From Muribaculaceae bacterium (GTDB taxonomy: Bacteria > Bacteroidota > Bacteroidia > Bacteroidales > Muribaculaceae), in assembly GCA_009775125.1 (NCBI GenBank), contig VSPD01000064.1, forward strand, positions 1 through 13,978: a stretch of 13,978 nt of DNA, written 5' to 3'. The notes beneath the pieces were generated by a model, which saw only the letters and a program-made list of their open reading frames with translations, was not told the DNA's origin and searched no databases. This document shows positions 5,866 through 12,038 of this stretch, piece after piece. Made by a program: the position numbers and the translations under genes. Each line of letters starts with the position of its first letter. Position 1 is the first letter of the stretch.

Positions 5866-5927
5866 CCGCCCCGCCGAAGCCCCCGAATCCGCCACCGCCT
5901 GCATCACCTACACCTTCCGCTAACGCC
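5866..5927 (+). pseudogene. 62-bp direct repeat, right copy (orphan 3' end of TonB-like gene)
   Basis: This is an exact copy of 5217-5278. It carries the final 18 codons and stop codon of the TonB-like gene but has no start codon or upstream domain, and its frame is not continuous with the toxin gene, which ends 18 bases earlier. It is either the original gene end displaced by the toxin-antitoxin insertion or a duplicated end made during that event. Confidence 0.9.
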
Positions 5928-5950
5928 TCCAATTATTTTCGGAGATTTTT
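5927..5950 (+). terminator. Weak terminator-like hairpin
   Basis: CTCC (5927-5930) and GGAG (5941-5944) can pair around a 10-nt loop and are followed by ATTTTT. The stem is only four base pairs, so this is a weak candidate. It sits where the terminator of the TonB-like cluster would be expected before the toxin-antitoxin pair was inserted. Confidence 0.25.
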
Positions 5951-5952
5951 CA

Positions 5953-6065
5953 CGTTAATTGCCATGAATTATCCGTTAATTTGGGGTTGTCTAAAATTAA
6001 TGATTAATCGACGATAATTAACGTAAAATTTATTCACGTAATCTTTTCAATCAACATAATTAACG
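5953..6065. promoter_or_regulatory. Phased array of CGTTAATT octamers
   Basis: CGTTAATT occurs exactly at 5953-5960 and 5974-5981, and as its reverse complement AATTAACG at 6016-6023 and 6058-6065. A one-mismatch copy (AATTAATG) lies at 5995-6002. All five starts are separated by exact multiples of 21 bp, two helical turns, so the sites would face the same side of the DNA. The array fills most of the AT-rich gap (5928-6080) ahead of the membrane-protein gene. A regulator or bending-protein binding array is inferred; chance in AT-rich DNA is the alternative. Confidence 0.4.
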
Positions 6066-6080
6066 GTTAAATTCACCTGC

Positions 6081-7625
6081 TTGTCTCTTTTATCCACCTT
6101 GCAAAACGATTTTAAATATCAAAACCGGATACTGGCGGCTGTGGCGGCGGCCATAGGGCTTGTGTATGCATGGCTTGGAGCCGGGATGTCGTTTATCGGC
6201 GACGACATTGGATACTATTCGGGAATGTCCGCTTCAATCCACCACTTTTGGGAATATCCCCTTTGGGTCGGCAGGCATATCCTGTCGACAAACGGACGCA
6301 TGGCCAACCTTATAAGCCCGATTTTCTACCATCTTCTTCCGCAATGGCTGTTCTGCATCGTCAACGGGGCAGCCTATGCCGCGTTCTACTACCTTATGGC
6401 GCGGATGCTCCCTTGGGGCCGGCGCGCGCTCACAGCCCGGCTCGCCGTAATGGCTTTCGTGGCGTTCACCTTTCCGTGGTGGGACGTGTTCATGCTCTTT
6501 ATCGTGGCCTTGAATTACCTTTGGACCACGGTGGCCGTACTCCTTTTCCTCGTCGCCATATATAAATATGACTATGCGTGCAATGGCGCGATGCGGTGGG
6601 CATTGCTTCTTTTCGCCGTTTTCGCCGGATGGATGCACGAAGCCGCCGGGCTTCCCCTTGCCGGCGCGCTTCTCATTTATGCCATATGGGTAAAGGGCTG
6701 GAAGACATTAAGCAAGATGCGGCGCGACATGATTGTGGCGTTCTGCGTCGGAGCCCTCATGGGCATGCTGTCGCCTGCGATGTGGCGACGCATTTTTATG
6801 GATAAGATTCCCGACGACACGCCCTTAGGCCTTGTCGTGAAGAGTTGCTGGATTGGCTGCGCGCTCGTTGTGGCCGTGGCCGTGCTCTGGCTTGCCCGTC
6901 CCGATAAGGCCAAGACGCTTATGCGCGGGCCGTTCTGCGTGTTTTTCCTCGCCACTTGCGCCTCCATGTGCATAGTGGCGGCCGGAGGAATCCTGTGGCG
7001 AAGCGGATTCTTCGCCCAAGTGTTTGCCCTGCTGGCCTTTGGATGGTGGCTGCGCCCGAAAGCCGGAGCCTTGCCCCGCGTTGCGGCCATAACCCTATCC
7101 GCAGTGCTGATTGGAGCCATGGCGGCCCACTTCCTGGCTTTCTGCGTTTGTCAGACCATAATGAACATCGAGCTTTCGGAGGCCCTGTCGAGATATGCCG
7201 CCGACCAGTCGAAAGAGATTACGCTTCCCTACCACAACGAGCCGGACCTGCCTTGGCTTGTGTTGCGCAAGACGCGCGGAGTGCCCGACACCGACGATTT
7301 TTACCTCCTCTCCACTGTCACATCCCACTACCCGGGCCTCACCGACCCCAGGCCGTTCGGATGCTTCTACTCGCCCAAAGCGCCCGTTGCCGCCGACTCG
7401 ATTTTCCCGGCCACTTTTATCCCGGAAAGCTACGGCCGGCCCGATTTCATGCCCATAGAGGGCGGTTGGTACTCCGACAGCCTCCCCTGCGGCGCCACGC
7501 CTCTGCGCGACTCCGCAGGCCGGTATTCCGTGACAATCGACGGCCGCGAGCATATAGTCACGCCTCTGCACGACGGCACTTACTTTATCAACGCCCGCGA
7601 CCTCGACCCATCCGGCTCGTATTAA
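6081..7625 (+). CDS. Polytopic membrane protein, probable DUF6056 family
   Basis: The 514-residue protein has about nine to ten hydrophobic segments within residues 17-360 and a C-terminal hydrophilic domain (about 362-514). Features of the N-terminal half are G-D-D (40-42) in the loop after TM1, W-x-G-R with N-G-R-M-A-N (62-76) and a G-W-M-H-E motif (183-187). An acidic motif after the first helix recalls GT-C-fold glycosyltransferases acting on lipid-linked sugars, and the pattern resembles DUF6056 proteins of Bacteroidales. Substrate and reaction are unknown. No ATG lies upstream of TM1: TTG at 6081 (used) and TTG at 6099 are the only near options, and the first ATG (6186) would delete TM1. 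The gene stands alone between the toxin-antitoxin region and the cvpA promoter. No consensus promoter was found in the AT-rich gap before it. Confidence 0.65.
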   Translation: MSLLSTLQNDFKYQNRILAAVAAAIGLVYAWLGAGMSFIGDDIGYYSGMSASIHHFWEYPLWVGRHILSTNGRMANLISPIFYHLLPQWLFCIVNGAAYAAFYYLMARMLPWGRRALTARLAVMAFVAFTFPWWDVFMLFIVALNYLWTTVAVLLFLVAIYKYDYACNGAMRWALLLFAVFAGWMHEAAGLPLAGALLIYAIWVKGWKTLSKMRRDMIVAFCVGALMGMLSPAMWRRIFMDKIPDDTPLGLVVKSCWIGCALVVAVAVLWLARPDKAKTLMRGPFCVFFLATCASMCIVAAGGILWRSGFFAQVFALLAFGWWLRPKAGALPRVAAITLSAVLIGAMAAHFLAFCVCQTIMNIELSEALSRYAADQSKEITLPYHNEPDLPWLVLRKTRGVPDTDDFYLLSTVTSHYPGLTDPRPFGCFYSPKAPVAADSIFPATFIPESYGRPDFMPIEGGWYSDSLPCGATPLRDSAGRYSVTIDGREHIVTPLHDGTYFINARDLDPSGSY

Positions 7626-7627
7626 TT

Positions 7628-7659
7628 TTTGCTTTTTTCGGGGAAAAATGCTAATTTTG
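7628..7659 (+). promoter_or_regulatory. Consensus promoter of the cvpA-suf operon
   Basis: TTTG (7628-7631) and TAATTTTG (7652-7659) match the Bacteroidetes -33 and -7 boxes with a 20-bp spacer. Transcription should start near 7666, about 26 bases before the cvpA ATG at 7692. This rules out the in-frame upstream ATG at 7629, which overlaps the -33 box. Confidence 0.8.
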
Positions 7660-7691
7660 CCGAAAAATCAATCTCTCACGTTTCTACGCAA

Positions 7692-8207
7692 ATGTCCCCT
7701 TTTGAAATATTCCTGCTGGTAGTTACGGTCGGCGCGGCCCTGCTGGGTTTCCGCAGCGGCCTGGTAAAGCAGATTGGTTCGCTCGCCGGCATCATCGTGG
7801 CAATAATTGCCTGCCGCGTTTTCGGGCCGCAACTGGCCGAATATTGGAGCAGCTCGGCTTCGAGCGCATCCAATGCCGCCATGTATTATATCTTCGCATA
7901 TGCAGTGGTGGCCATTGTGGCATATCTCGTGATAGTGTTGGTGGCACGCATGGCTCGGAGCATCCTCCACGGCCTTTGCCTGGGCATAATCGACCGCATC
8001 GCGGGCGCCCTGTTCAAGGTGCTCGAATGGCTGCTTGTGTGCTCGCTGGCCTACAACCTGTGGGTGGCCGTGCTGCCCGACAGCGCCCCGGCCGACGGCG
8101 AGATTTGGAAGCAACGCCTGCTCACGCTCGCACCCACGGTGATAGGCTCCGAAACGGCACGCGAGTTTCTCCAAGGTATCGGACACGCCGTAACAGGCAA
8201 CCATTGA
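7692..8207 (+). CDS. cvpA: CvpA family membrane protein
   Basis: CvpA-family proteins are small inner-membrane proteins first linked to colicin V production and later to envelope stress and bile resistance; their molecular role is not settled. The 171-residue protein has four hydrophobic segments (about 4-20, 28-44, 66-88, 104-128). It shows the family's glycine-rich pattern in G-F-R-S-G-L-V-K-Q-I-G-S-L-A-G (19-33) and the I-I-D-R-I-A-G-A-L-F-K motif (99-109) before the last helix. The ATG at 7692 is preferred over 7629 because of the promoter position and because the extra 21 residues are hydrophilic and unlike the family. It is the first gene of the operon and precedes sufB by 58 bases. Confidence 0.85.
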   Translation: MSPFEIFLLVVTVGAALLGFRSGLVKQIGSLAGIIVAIIACRVFGPQLAEYWSSSASSASNAAMYYIFAYAVVAIVAYLVIVLVARMARSILHGLCLGIIDRIAGALFKVLEWLLVCSLAYNLWVAVLPDSAPADGEIWKQRLLTLAPTVIGSETAREFLQGIGHAVTGNH

Positions 8208-8212
8208 CCGTT

Positions 8213-8220
8213 TAATTTTG
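8213..8220 (+). promoter_or_regulatory. Internal -7 box ahead of sufB
   Basis: TAATTTTG is an exact TAnnTTTG match just after the cvpA stop codon. No good -33 TTTG is found at the usual distance, so it may be weak or activator-dependent. A start near 8227 would give a leader of about 39 bases to the ATG at 8266, which fits that start better than the ATG at 8230. It could allow suf genes to be transcribed apart from cvpA. Confidence 0.45.
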
Positions 8221-8265
8221 TTCGATATTATGGGATTAAACGAATCCTGTAAAGATATAAATATT

Positions 8266-9738
8266 ATGATTGAAGAAAAGAAGCCCGGCAACGACGACAG
8301 CGGCGAAATCTTAGCCGATGCCACCTCGGGCGAATACAAATACGGTTTTGTAACCGACATCGACACCGACATTGTCCCGCCGGGTCTGTCGGAGGATGTG
8401 ATACGCCTCATTTCAGCAAAAAAAGGCGAACCGGAATGGCTGCTCGAATTCCGTCTGAAAGCCTACCGCAAATGGCTCACCATGAAAATGCCCGACTGGG
8501 CGCATCTCGACATTCCGCCCATCGACTACCAGGCCATAAGCTACTACGCCGCGCCGGTGAAAAAGAAGGACTCGCCTAAGAGCCTCGATGAAGTCGACCC
8601 CGAGCTTATCGACACTTTCAACAAACTTGGCATCTCGCTCGAAGAGCAGAAGAAACTCTCGGGCGTGGCCGTCGACGCCGTAATGGACTCCGTGTCGGTG
8701 AAAACAACCCACCGCGAGAAACTCGCCGAACTCGGCATCATCTTCTGCTCGTTTTCCGAGGCCGTGCGCGATTATCCCGACCTTGTGCGCAAATATCTCG
8801 GAAAGGTGGTGCCCTATACCGACAATTTCTTTGCCGCCCTCAACTCGGCGGTGTTTTCCGACGGCTCGTTTGTCTACATCCCCAAAGGCGTGAGATGCCC
8901 GATGGAACTGTCGACCTATTTCCGCATCAACGCCGCCGGAACAGGCCAGTTCGAGCGCACGCTCATAGTGGCCGACGACGACTCCTACGTCTCATATCTC
9001 GAAGGCTGCACCGCCCCGATGCGCGACGAAAACCAGCTCCATGCCGCAATCGTTGAAATCGTGGTCGAGGAACGCGCCGAAGTAAAATATTCCACCGTGC
9101 AGAACTGGTATGCCGGCGACAAGGAAGGCCGGGGCGGCGTCTACAACTTCGTCACCAAACGCGGCCTGTGCCGAGGCTTCCGCTCCAAAATCTCCTGGAC
9201 CCAGGTAGAGACCGGCTCGGCAATCACATGGAAATATCCCGGATGTATCCTCGCCGGCGACGAATCGGTGGGCGAATTCTATTCCGTGGCCGTGACCAAC
9301 AACCGCCAGCAAGCCGACACCGGCACAAAAATGATACATCTCGGCCGTCGCACACGCTCGACAATAGTGTCGAAAGGCATATCGGCCGGACACTCCCAGA
9401 ACAGCTACCGCGGACTCGTGTCGGTGGCTCCCGGAGCCGAGGGCGCGCGCAACTACACGCAGTGCGACTCCCTGCTCCTGTCCCAAACCTGCGGCGCGCA
9501 CACCTTCCCGTATATCGACGTGAAAAACGACTCCGCCGTGGTCGAGCACGAAGCCACCACGTCTAAAATCTCCGAAGACCAGATTTTTTACTGCAACCAG
9601 CGCGGCATCCCCACCGAAGAAGCCGTGGGCCTTATCGTGAACGGCTACGCCAAGGAGGTGATGAGCAAGCTCCCCATGGAATTTGCCGTCGAGGCCCAAC
9701 GCCTGCTCTCCATCACCCTCGAAGGCTCCGTCGGCTGA
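8266..9738 (+). CDS. sufB: Fe-S cluster assembly scaffold subunit SufB
   Basis: SufB is the scaffold subunit on which Fe-S clusters are built in the cytoplasmic SufBC2D complex. The 490-residue protein covers the whole family: an N-terminal helical part with K-Y-G-F-V-T-D-I (about 25-32) and G-E-P-E-W-L-L-E-F-R (54-63), then the beta-helix core and C-terminal helices ending L-E-F-A-like M-E-F-A-V-E-A-Q. Cys400 in Y-T-Q-C-D-S-L-L and Glu429 in V-E-H-E-A-T-T-S keep the 29-residue spacing of E. coli Cys405 and Glu434, which act in cluster assembly. ATG at 8266 is chosen because an A/G-rich stretch precedes it and the -7 box at 8213-8220 would leave a sensible leader. ATG 8230 and TTG 8218 are in frame alternatives. 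It is separated from sufC by a 183-base gap holding a palindromic repeat element. Confidence 0.95.
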   Translation: MIEEKKPGNDDSGEILADATSGEYKYGFVTDIDTDIVPPGLSEDVIRLISAKKGEPEWLLEFRLKAYRKWLTMKMPDWAHLDIPPIDYQAISYYAAPVKKKDSPKSLDEVDPELIDTFNKLGISLEEQKKLSGVAVDAVMDSVSVKTTHREKLAELGIIFCSFSEAVRDYPDLVRKYLGKVVPYTDNFFAALNSAVFSDGSFVYIPKGVRCPMELSTYFRINAAGTGQFERTLIVADDDSYVSYLEGCTAPMRDENQLHAAIVEIVVEERAEVKYSTVQNWYAGDKEGRGGVYNFVTKRGLCRGFRSKISWTQVETGSAITWKYPGCILAGDESVGEFYSVAVTNNRQQADTGTKMIHLGRRTRSTIVSKGISAGHSQNSYRGLVSVAPGAEGARNYTQCDSLLLSQTCGAHTFPYIDVKNDSAVVEHEATTSKISEDQIFYCNQRGIPTEEAVGLIVNGYAKEVMSKLPMEFAVEAQRLLSITLEGSVG

Positions 9739-9748
9739 CAAAAAATAT

Positions 9749-9776
9749 ACGATATATAAAGAACGATATATAAAGA
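9749..9776. repeat. 14-bp perfect tandem duplication
   Basis: ACGATATATAAAGA occurs twice head to tail (9749-9762 and 9763-9776) right after sufB. The second copy overlaps the first two bases of the adjacent inverted-repeat element. It is not repeated on the far side of that element, so it is not a simple target-site duplication. Slippage or a footprint of element insertion are both possible. Confidence 0.9.
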
Positions 9777-9864
9777 GTGTAGGGACGCACGGCTCGTGCG
9801 TCCGACATCAAGCGATGATAATATATTTTGAACACGGACGCACGAGCCGTGCGTTCCTACACTC
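9775..9864. repeat. REPIN-like double palindrome between sufB and sufC
   Basis: Two 30-bp arms (9775-9804 and 9835-9864) are inverted copies of each other with one mismatch, separated by a 30-bp AT-rich spacer. Each arm is itself a hairpin: GGACGCACG pairs with CGTGCGTCC around GCT on the left (9783-9803), and GGACGCACG with CGTGCGTTC around AGC on the right (9836-9856). Two REP-like hairpins in inverted pairing is the organisation of REPINs, which RAYT transposases can mobilise in other bacteria. No such gene is in the window. As RNA it would fold into a long stem within the suf transcript, so it may affect stability or the sufB to sufCD ratio. Confidence 0.85.
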
Positions 9865-9921
9865 AGACAATATTATACCTAATTACACCTATTTACTATT
9901 AACGACAAAACAACACCATAA

Positions 9922-10692
9922 ATGGAAGACATATTGCTGAATGTCCGCGGGCTGCGGGCCGGTATCGACGATAAAGAGATTTTAAGAGGCATAGACCTTA
10001 CTGTGCGTCCGGGCGAAGTACATGCCATAATGGGTCCTAACGGCTCGGGAAAAAGCACGCTATCGGGTGTGCTTGCCGGCGACCCTCGGTTCACCGTCAC
10101 CGGCGGCGAGGCCACACTTTCAGGCGTCAATCTGCTCGACCTCTCGCCCGAAGACAGAAGCCACGAAGGGCTCTTCCTTTCGTTCCAGTATCCGGTGGAG
10201 ATTCCCGGCGTGTCGATGGTAAATTTCATGCGCGCCGCCGTAAACGCCAAGCGCAAATATCTGCACCAAGACCCGCTGTCGGCCAGCGAGTTCCTGAAAA
10301 TGATGCGCCAGAAACGCGCCATCGTCGAGCTCGACAACAAGCTCGCGTCGCGCTCGGTCAACGAAGGTTTCTCCGGCGGCGAGAAAAAGCGCAACGAGAT
10401 TTTCCAGATGGCCGTGCTCGAGCCTAAGCTCGCCATTCTCGACGAAACCGACTCCGGCCTCGACATCGATGCACTGCGCATTGTGGCAGGCGGCGTAAAC
10501 AAACTCAAAACCGAGCGCAACGCCACCATCGTAATCACCCACTACCAGCGTCTGCTCGACTATATCCGCCCCGACTTCGTGCACATCCTCTACAAAGGAC
10601 GCATCGTACACTCCGGAGGCCCCGAACTTGCCCTCGAGCTCGAAGAACGCGGCTACGACTGGATTAAGGAAACTGTCGACAGCAAAGATTGA
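9922..10692 (+). CDS. sufC: Fe-S cluster assembly ATPase SufC
   Basis: SufC is the soluble ABC-type ATPase of the SufBC2D complex; ATP-driven dimerisation opens SufB and SufD for cluster building. The 256-residue protein has the full nucleotide-binding domain: Walker A G-P-N-G-S-G-K-S-T (38-46), Q-loop Gln89 in F-Q-Y-P, ABC signature F-S-G-G-E-K-K-R (150-157), Walker B L-A-I-L-D-E (170-175), D-loop S-G-L-D (178-181) and switch His207 in I-T-H-Y-Q-R. Insertion E-T-D-S-G-L-D after Walker B is the hallmark of SufC among ABC ATPases. No membrane segments. The ATG at 9922 follows an A/C-rich leader typical of the phylum, and the sufD start is 3 bases after the stop. Confidence 0.97.
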   Translation: MEDILLNVRGLRAGIDDKEILRGIDLTVRPGEVHAIMGPNGSGKSTLSGVLAGDPRFTVTGGEATLSGVNLLDLSPEDRSHEGLFLSFQYPVEIPGVSMVNFMRAAVNAKRKYLHQDPLSASEFLKMMRQKRAIVELDNKLASRSVNEGFSGGEKKRNEIFQMAVLEPKLAILDETDSGLDIDALRIVAGGVNKLKTERNATIVITHYQRLLDYIRPDFVHILYKGRIVHSGGPELALELEERGYDWIKETVDSKD

Positions 10693-10695
10693 CCT

Positions 10696-12033
10696 ATGGA
10701 TAGCCTCACTCAATATATCCGCCTCTACGACGAGCATGCCGCCACAATATGCTCCCATGCCCCCGAGGCCCTCAACCGTCTGCGCCCCCACGCGCTCGCC
10801 CGCCTCGCCGCCGCACGTTTCCCGCGCAAAGGCGACGAAAGCTATCCCGCCATATCCATCGACGAACTGTTCGCCCCCGATTTCGGCTTGAACATCAACC
10901 GAATGGCCATGCCTGTTGACATGACCGCCACCATGCACTGCGGAGTGCCCAACATCTCGACTCTGCTCGGCGTGGTAGTCGGCGACACGTTCCGCCCCTC
11001 CACATCGCTCGAGCGCAACATGCCCGAAGGCGTCACTTTCTGCTCGCTTGCACGCGCGGCCGAAATACATCCCGAAATCATCGAAAAATATTACGGACGC
11101 CTTGCCTCGGGCCGCAACGCCGCCGCCGACCTCAACACGCTCCTCGCCCAGGACGGCGTGTTTATCCACATCGCCGCCGGCACGGTTGTCGACCGTCCGC
11201 TCCAGCTCATCAACATCTTCAATTCCACAGCTCCGTTCATGGCCTCGCGCCGCGTGCTCGTGGTGGTGGAGCAAGGAGCCGACGCCCGTATGCTTGTGTG
11301 CGACCACACCCAGGAGCGCAACGTGCCATGCCTTTCCAACCAAGCGGTGGAGGTGTTTATAGGCGAAAACGCCCGCTTCGACTGGTACGACCTTGAAGAA
11401 TCGTCCGACGACACCTCGCGCGTAAGCCAGCTGTTTGTCGACCAGCAGGCCCACAGCCGCTTCTCCCTCAACGGCACCACCCTGATGGCCGGACGCACCC
11501 GCAACAACTACTTCATCGACCACTCCGGCCCTTCGTGCTCGACACGCCTCACCGGCATGGCCGTGGGCATGGCCGACCAGGTTGTCGACAATTTCACATG
11601 CGTGGGCCATCATTTCCCCGAATGCAAGTCGGAGCAGATATTCAAATACATACTCGACGACAACAGCCAAGGCTCGTTCTACGGCACCGTAATAGTCGAC
11701 GAGGCCGCCCGCTTCACCGACGCCCGCCAGACCAACCGCAACATCCTCGCGTCGGCCGACGCGCGCATGTACACCCGCCCGCGCCTCGAAATCAACTGCG
11801 ACGAGGTGAAATGCTCCCACGGAGCCACCGTGGGCCAGCTCGACGCCAACGCCCTTTTCTACATGCGCTCCCGCGGCATCCCCGAGGCTGAGGCCAAGAT
11901 GATGCTCATGCAGGCATTCATGTCCGACGTGATCGACACCGTGGAAATCGACGCCCTGCGCACACGCCTCCACCAACTCGTCGAACGCCGTCTCAGCGGC
12001 GAGGCCGCACGTTGCGCCGACTGCAAAATCTGA
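10696..12033 (+). CDS. sufD: Fe-S cluster assembly protein SufD
   Basis: SufD is the paralogue of SufB that completes the SufBC2D complex and is needed for iron entry during cluster assembly. The 445-residue protein has a divergent helical N-terminus, a beta-helix core (about 100-370) and a conserved C-terminal part. Cys373 and His375 in V-K-C-S-H-G-A-T-V-G-Q match E. coli SufD Cys358 and His360, His360 being the residue that works with SufB Cys405. F-Y-M-R-S-R-G-I (388-395) and the closing helices are typical. Weak N-terminal conservation is normal for SufD. The spacings to sufC (3 bases) and sufS (5 bases) indicate tight co-translation. Confidence 0.95.
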   Translation: MDSLTQYIRLYDEHAATICSHAPEALNRLRPHALARLAAARFPRKGDESYPAISIDELFAPDFGLNINRMAMPVDMTATMHCGVPNISTLLGVVVGDTFRPSTSLERNMPEGVTFCSLARAAEIHPEIIEKYYGRLASGRNAAADLNTLLAQDGVFIHIAAGTVVDRPLQLINIFNSTAPFMASRRVLVVVEQGADARMLVCDHTQERNVPCLSNQAVEVFIGENARFDWYDLEESSDDTSRVSQLFVDQQAHSRFSLNGTTLMAGRTRNNYFIDHSGPSCSTRLTGMAVGMADQVVDNFTCVGHHFPECKSEQIFKYILDDNSQGSFYGTVIVDEAARFTDARQTNRNILASADARMYTRPRLEINCDEVKCSHGATVGQLDANALFYMRSRGIPEAEAKMMLMQAFMSDVIDTVEIDALRTRLHQLVERRLSGEAARCADCKI

Positions 12034-12038
12034 CAGAC

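Larger units (their letters stand above)
5217..5927. mobile_element. Putative toxin-antitoxin cassette bounded by 62-bp direct repeats
   Basis: The segment holds a complete promoter, antitoxin and toxin between two perfect copies of the end of the TonB-like gene. Deleting one 649-bp unit by recombination between the repeats would leave an intact TonB-like gene running directly into the sequence at 5928. No recombinase or transposase is encoded here, and no terminal inverted repeat is visible. The pair is much richer in A+T than the neighbouring genes, consistent with transfer. That it moves is an inference from the repeat structure; a one-time duplication event would look the same. Confidence 0.5.

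Noticed and set aside
5866..5927. Right-hand repeat as part of a second TonB-like gene
   Set aside because: Only 18 codons are present, with no start, no membrane helix and a different frame from the toxin gene. It is an orphan fragment, not a gene.
5733..6017. A small plus-strand frame running from the toxin gene across the right repeat
   Set aside because: It overlaps the YafQ-like frame, is proline-rich where it reads the repeat out of frame, and has no recognisable feature.
7631..7651. AT-rich hairpin after the membrane-protein gene as a terminator
   Set aside because: The stem is mostly A-T pairs with a mismatch and overlaps the cvpA promoter boxes. No separate T-tract follows, so promoter function explains the sequence better.
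8218..8265. Longer SufB N-terminus from TTG 8218 or ATG 8230
   Set aside because: TTG 8218 overlaps the internal -7 box, ATG 8230 would sit at the predicted transcript start, and the extra residues are not family-like. ATG 8230 cannot be fully excluded if transcription comes only from the cvpA promoter.
9775..9864. Inverted repeat as an insertion sequence or a CRISPR fragment
   Set aside because: There is no transposase frame, no flanking target duplication and no regular spacer series. The nested palindromes fit a REPIN-like element better.
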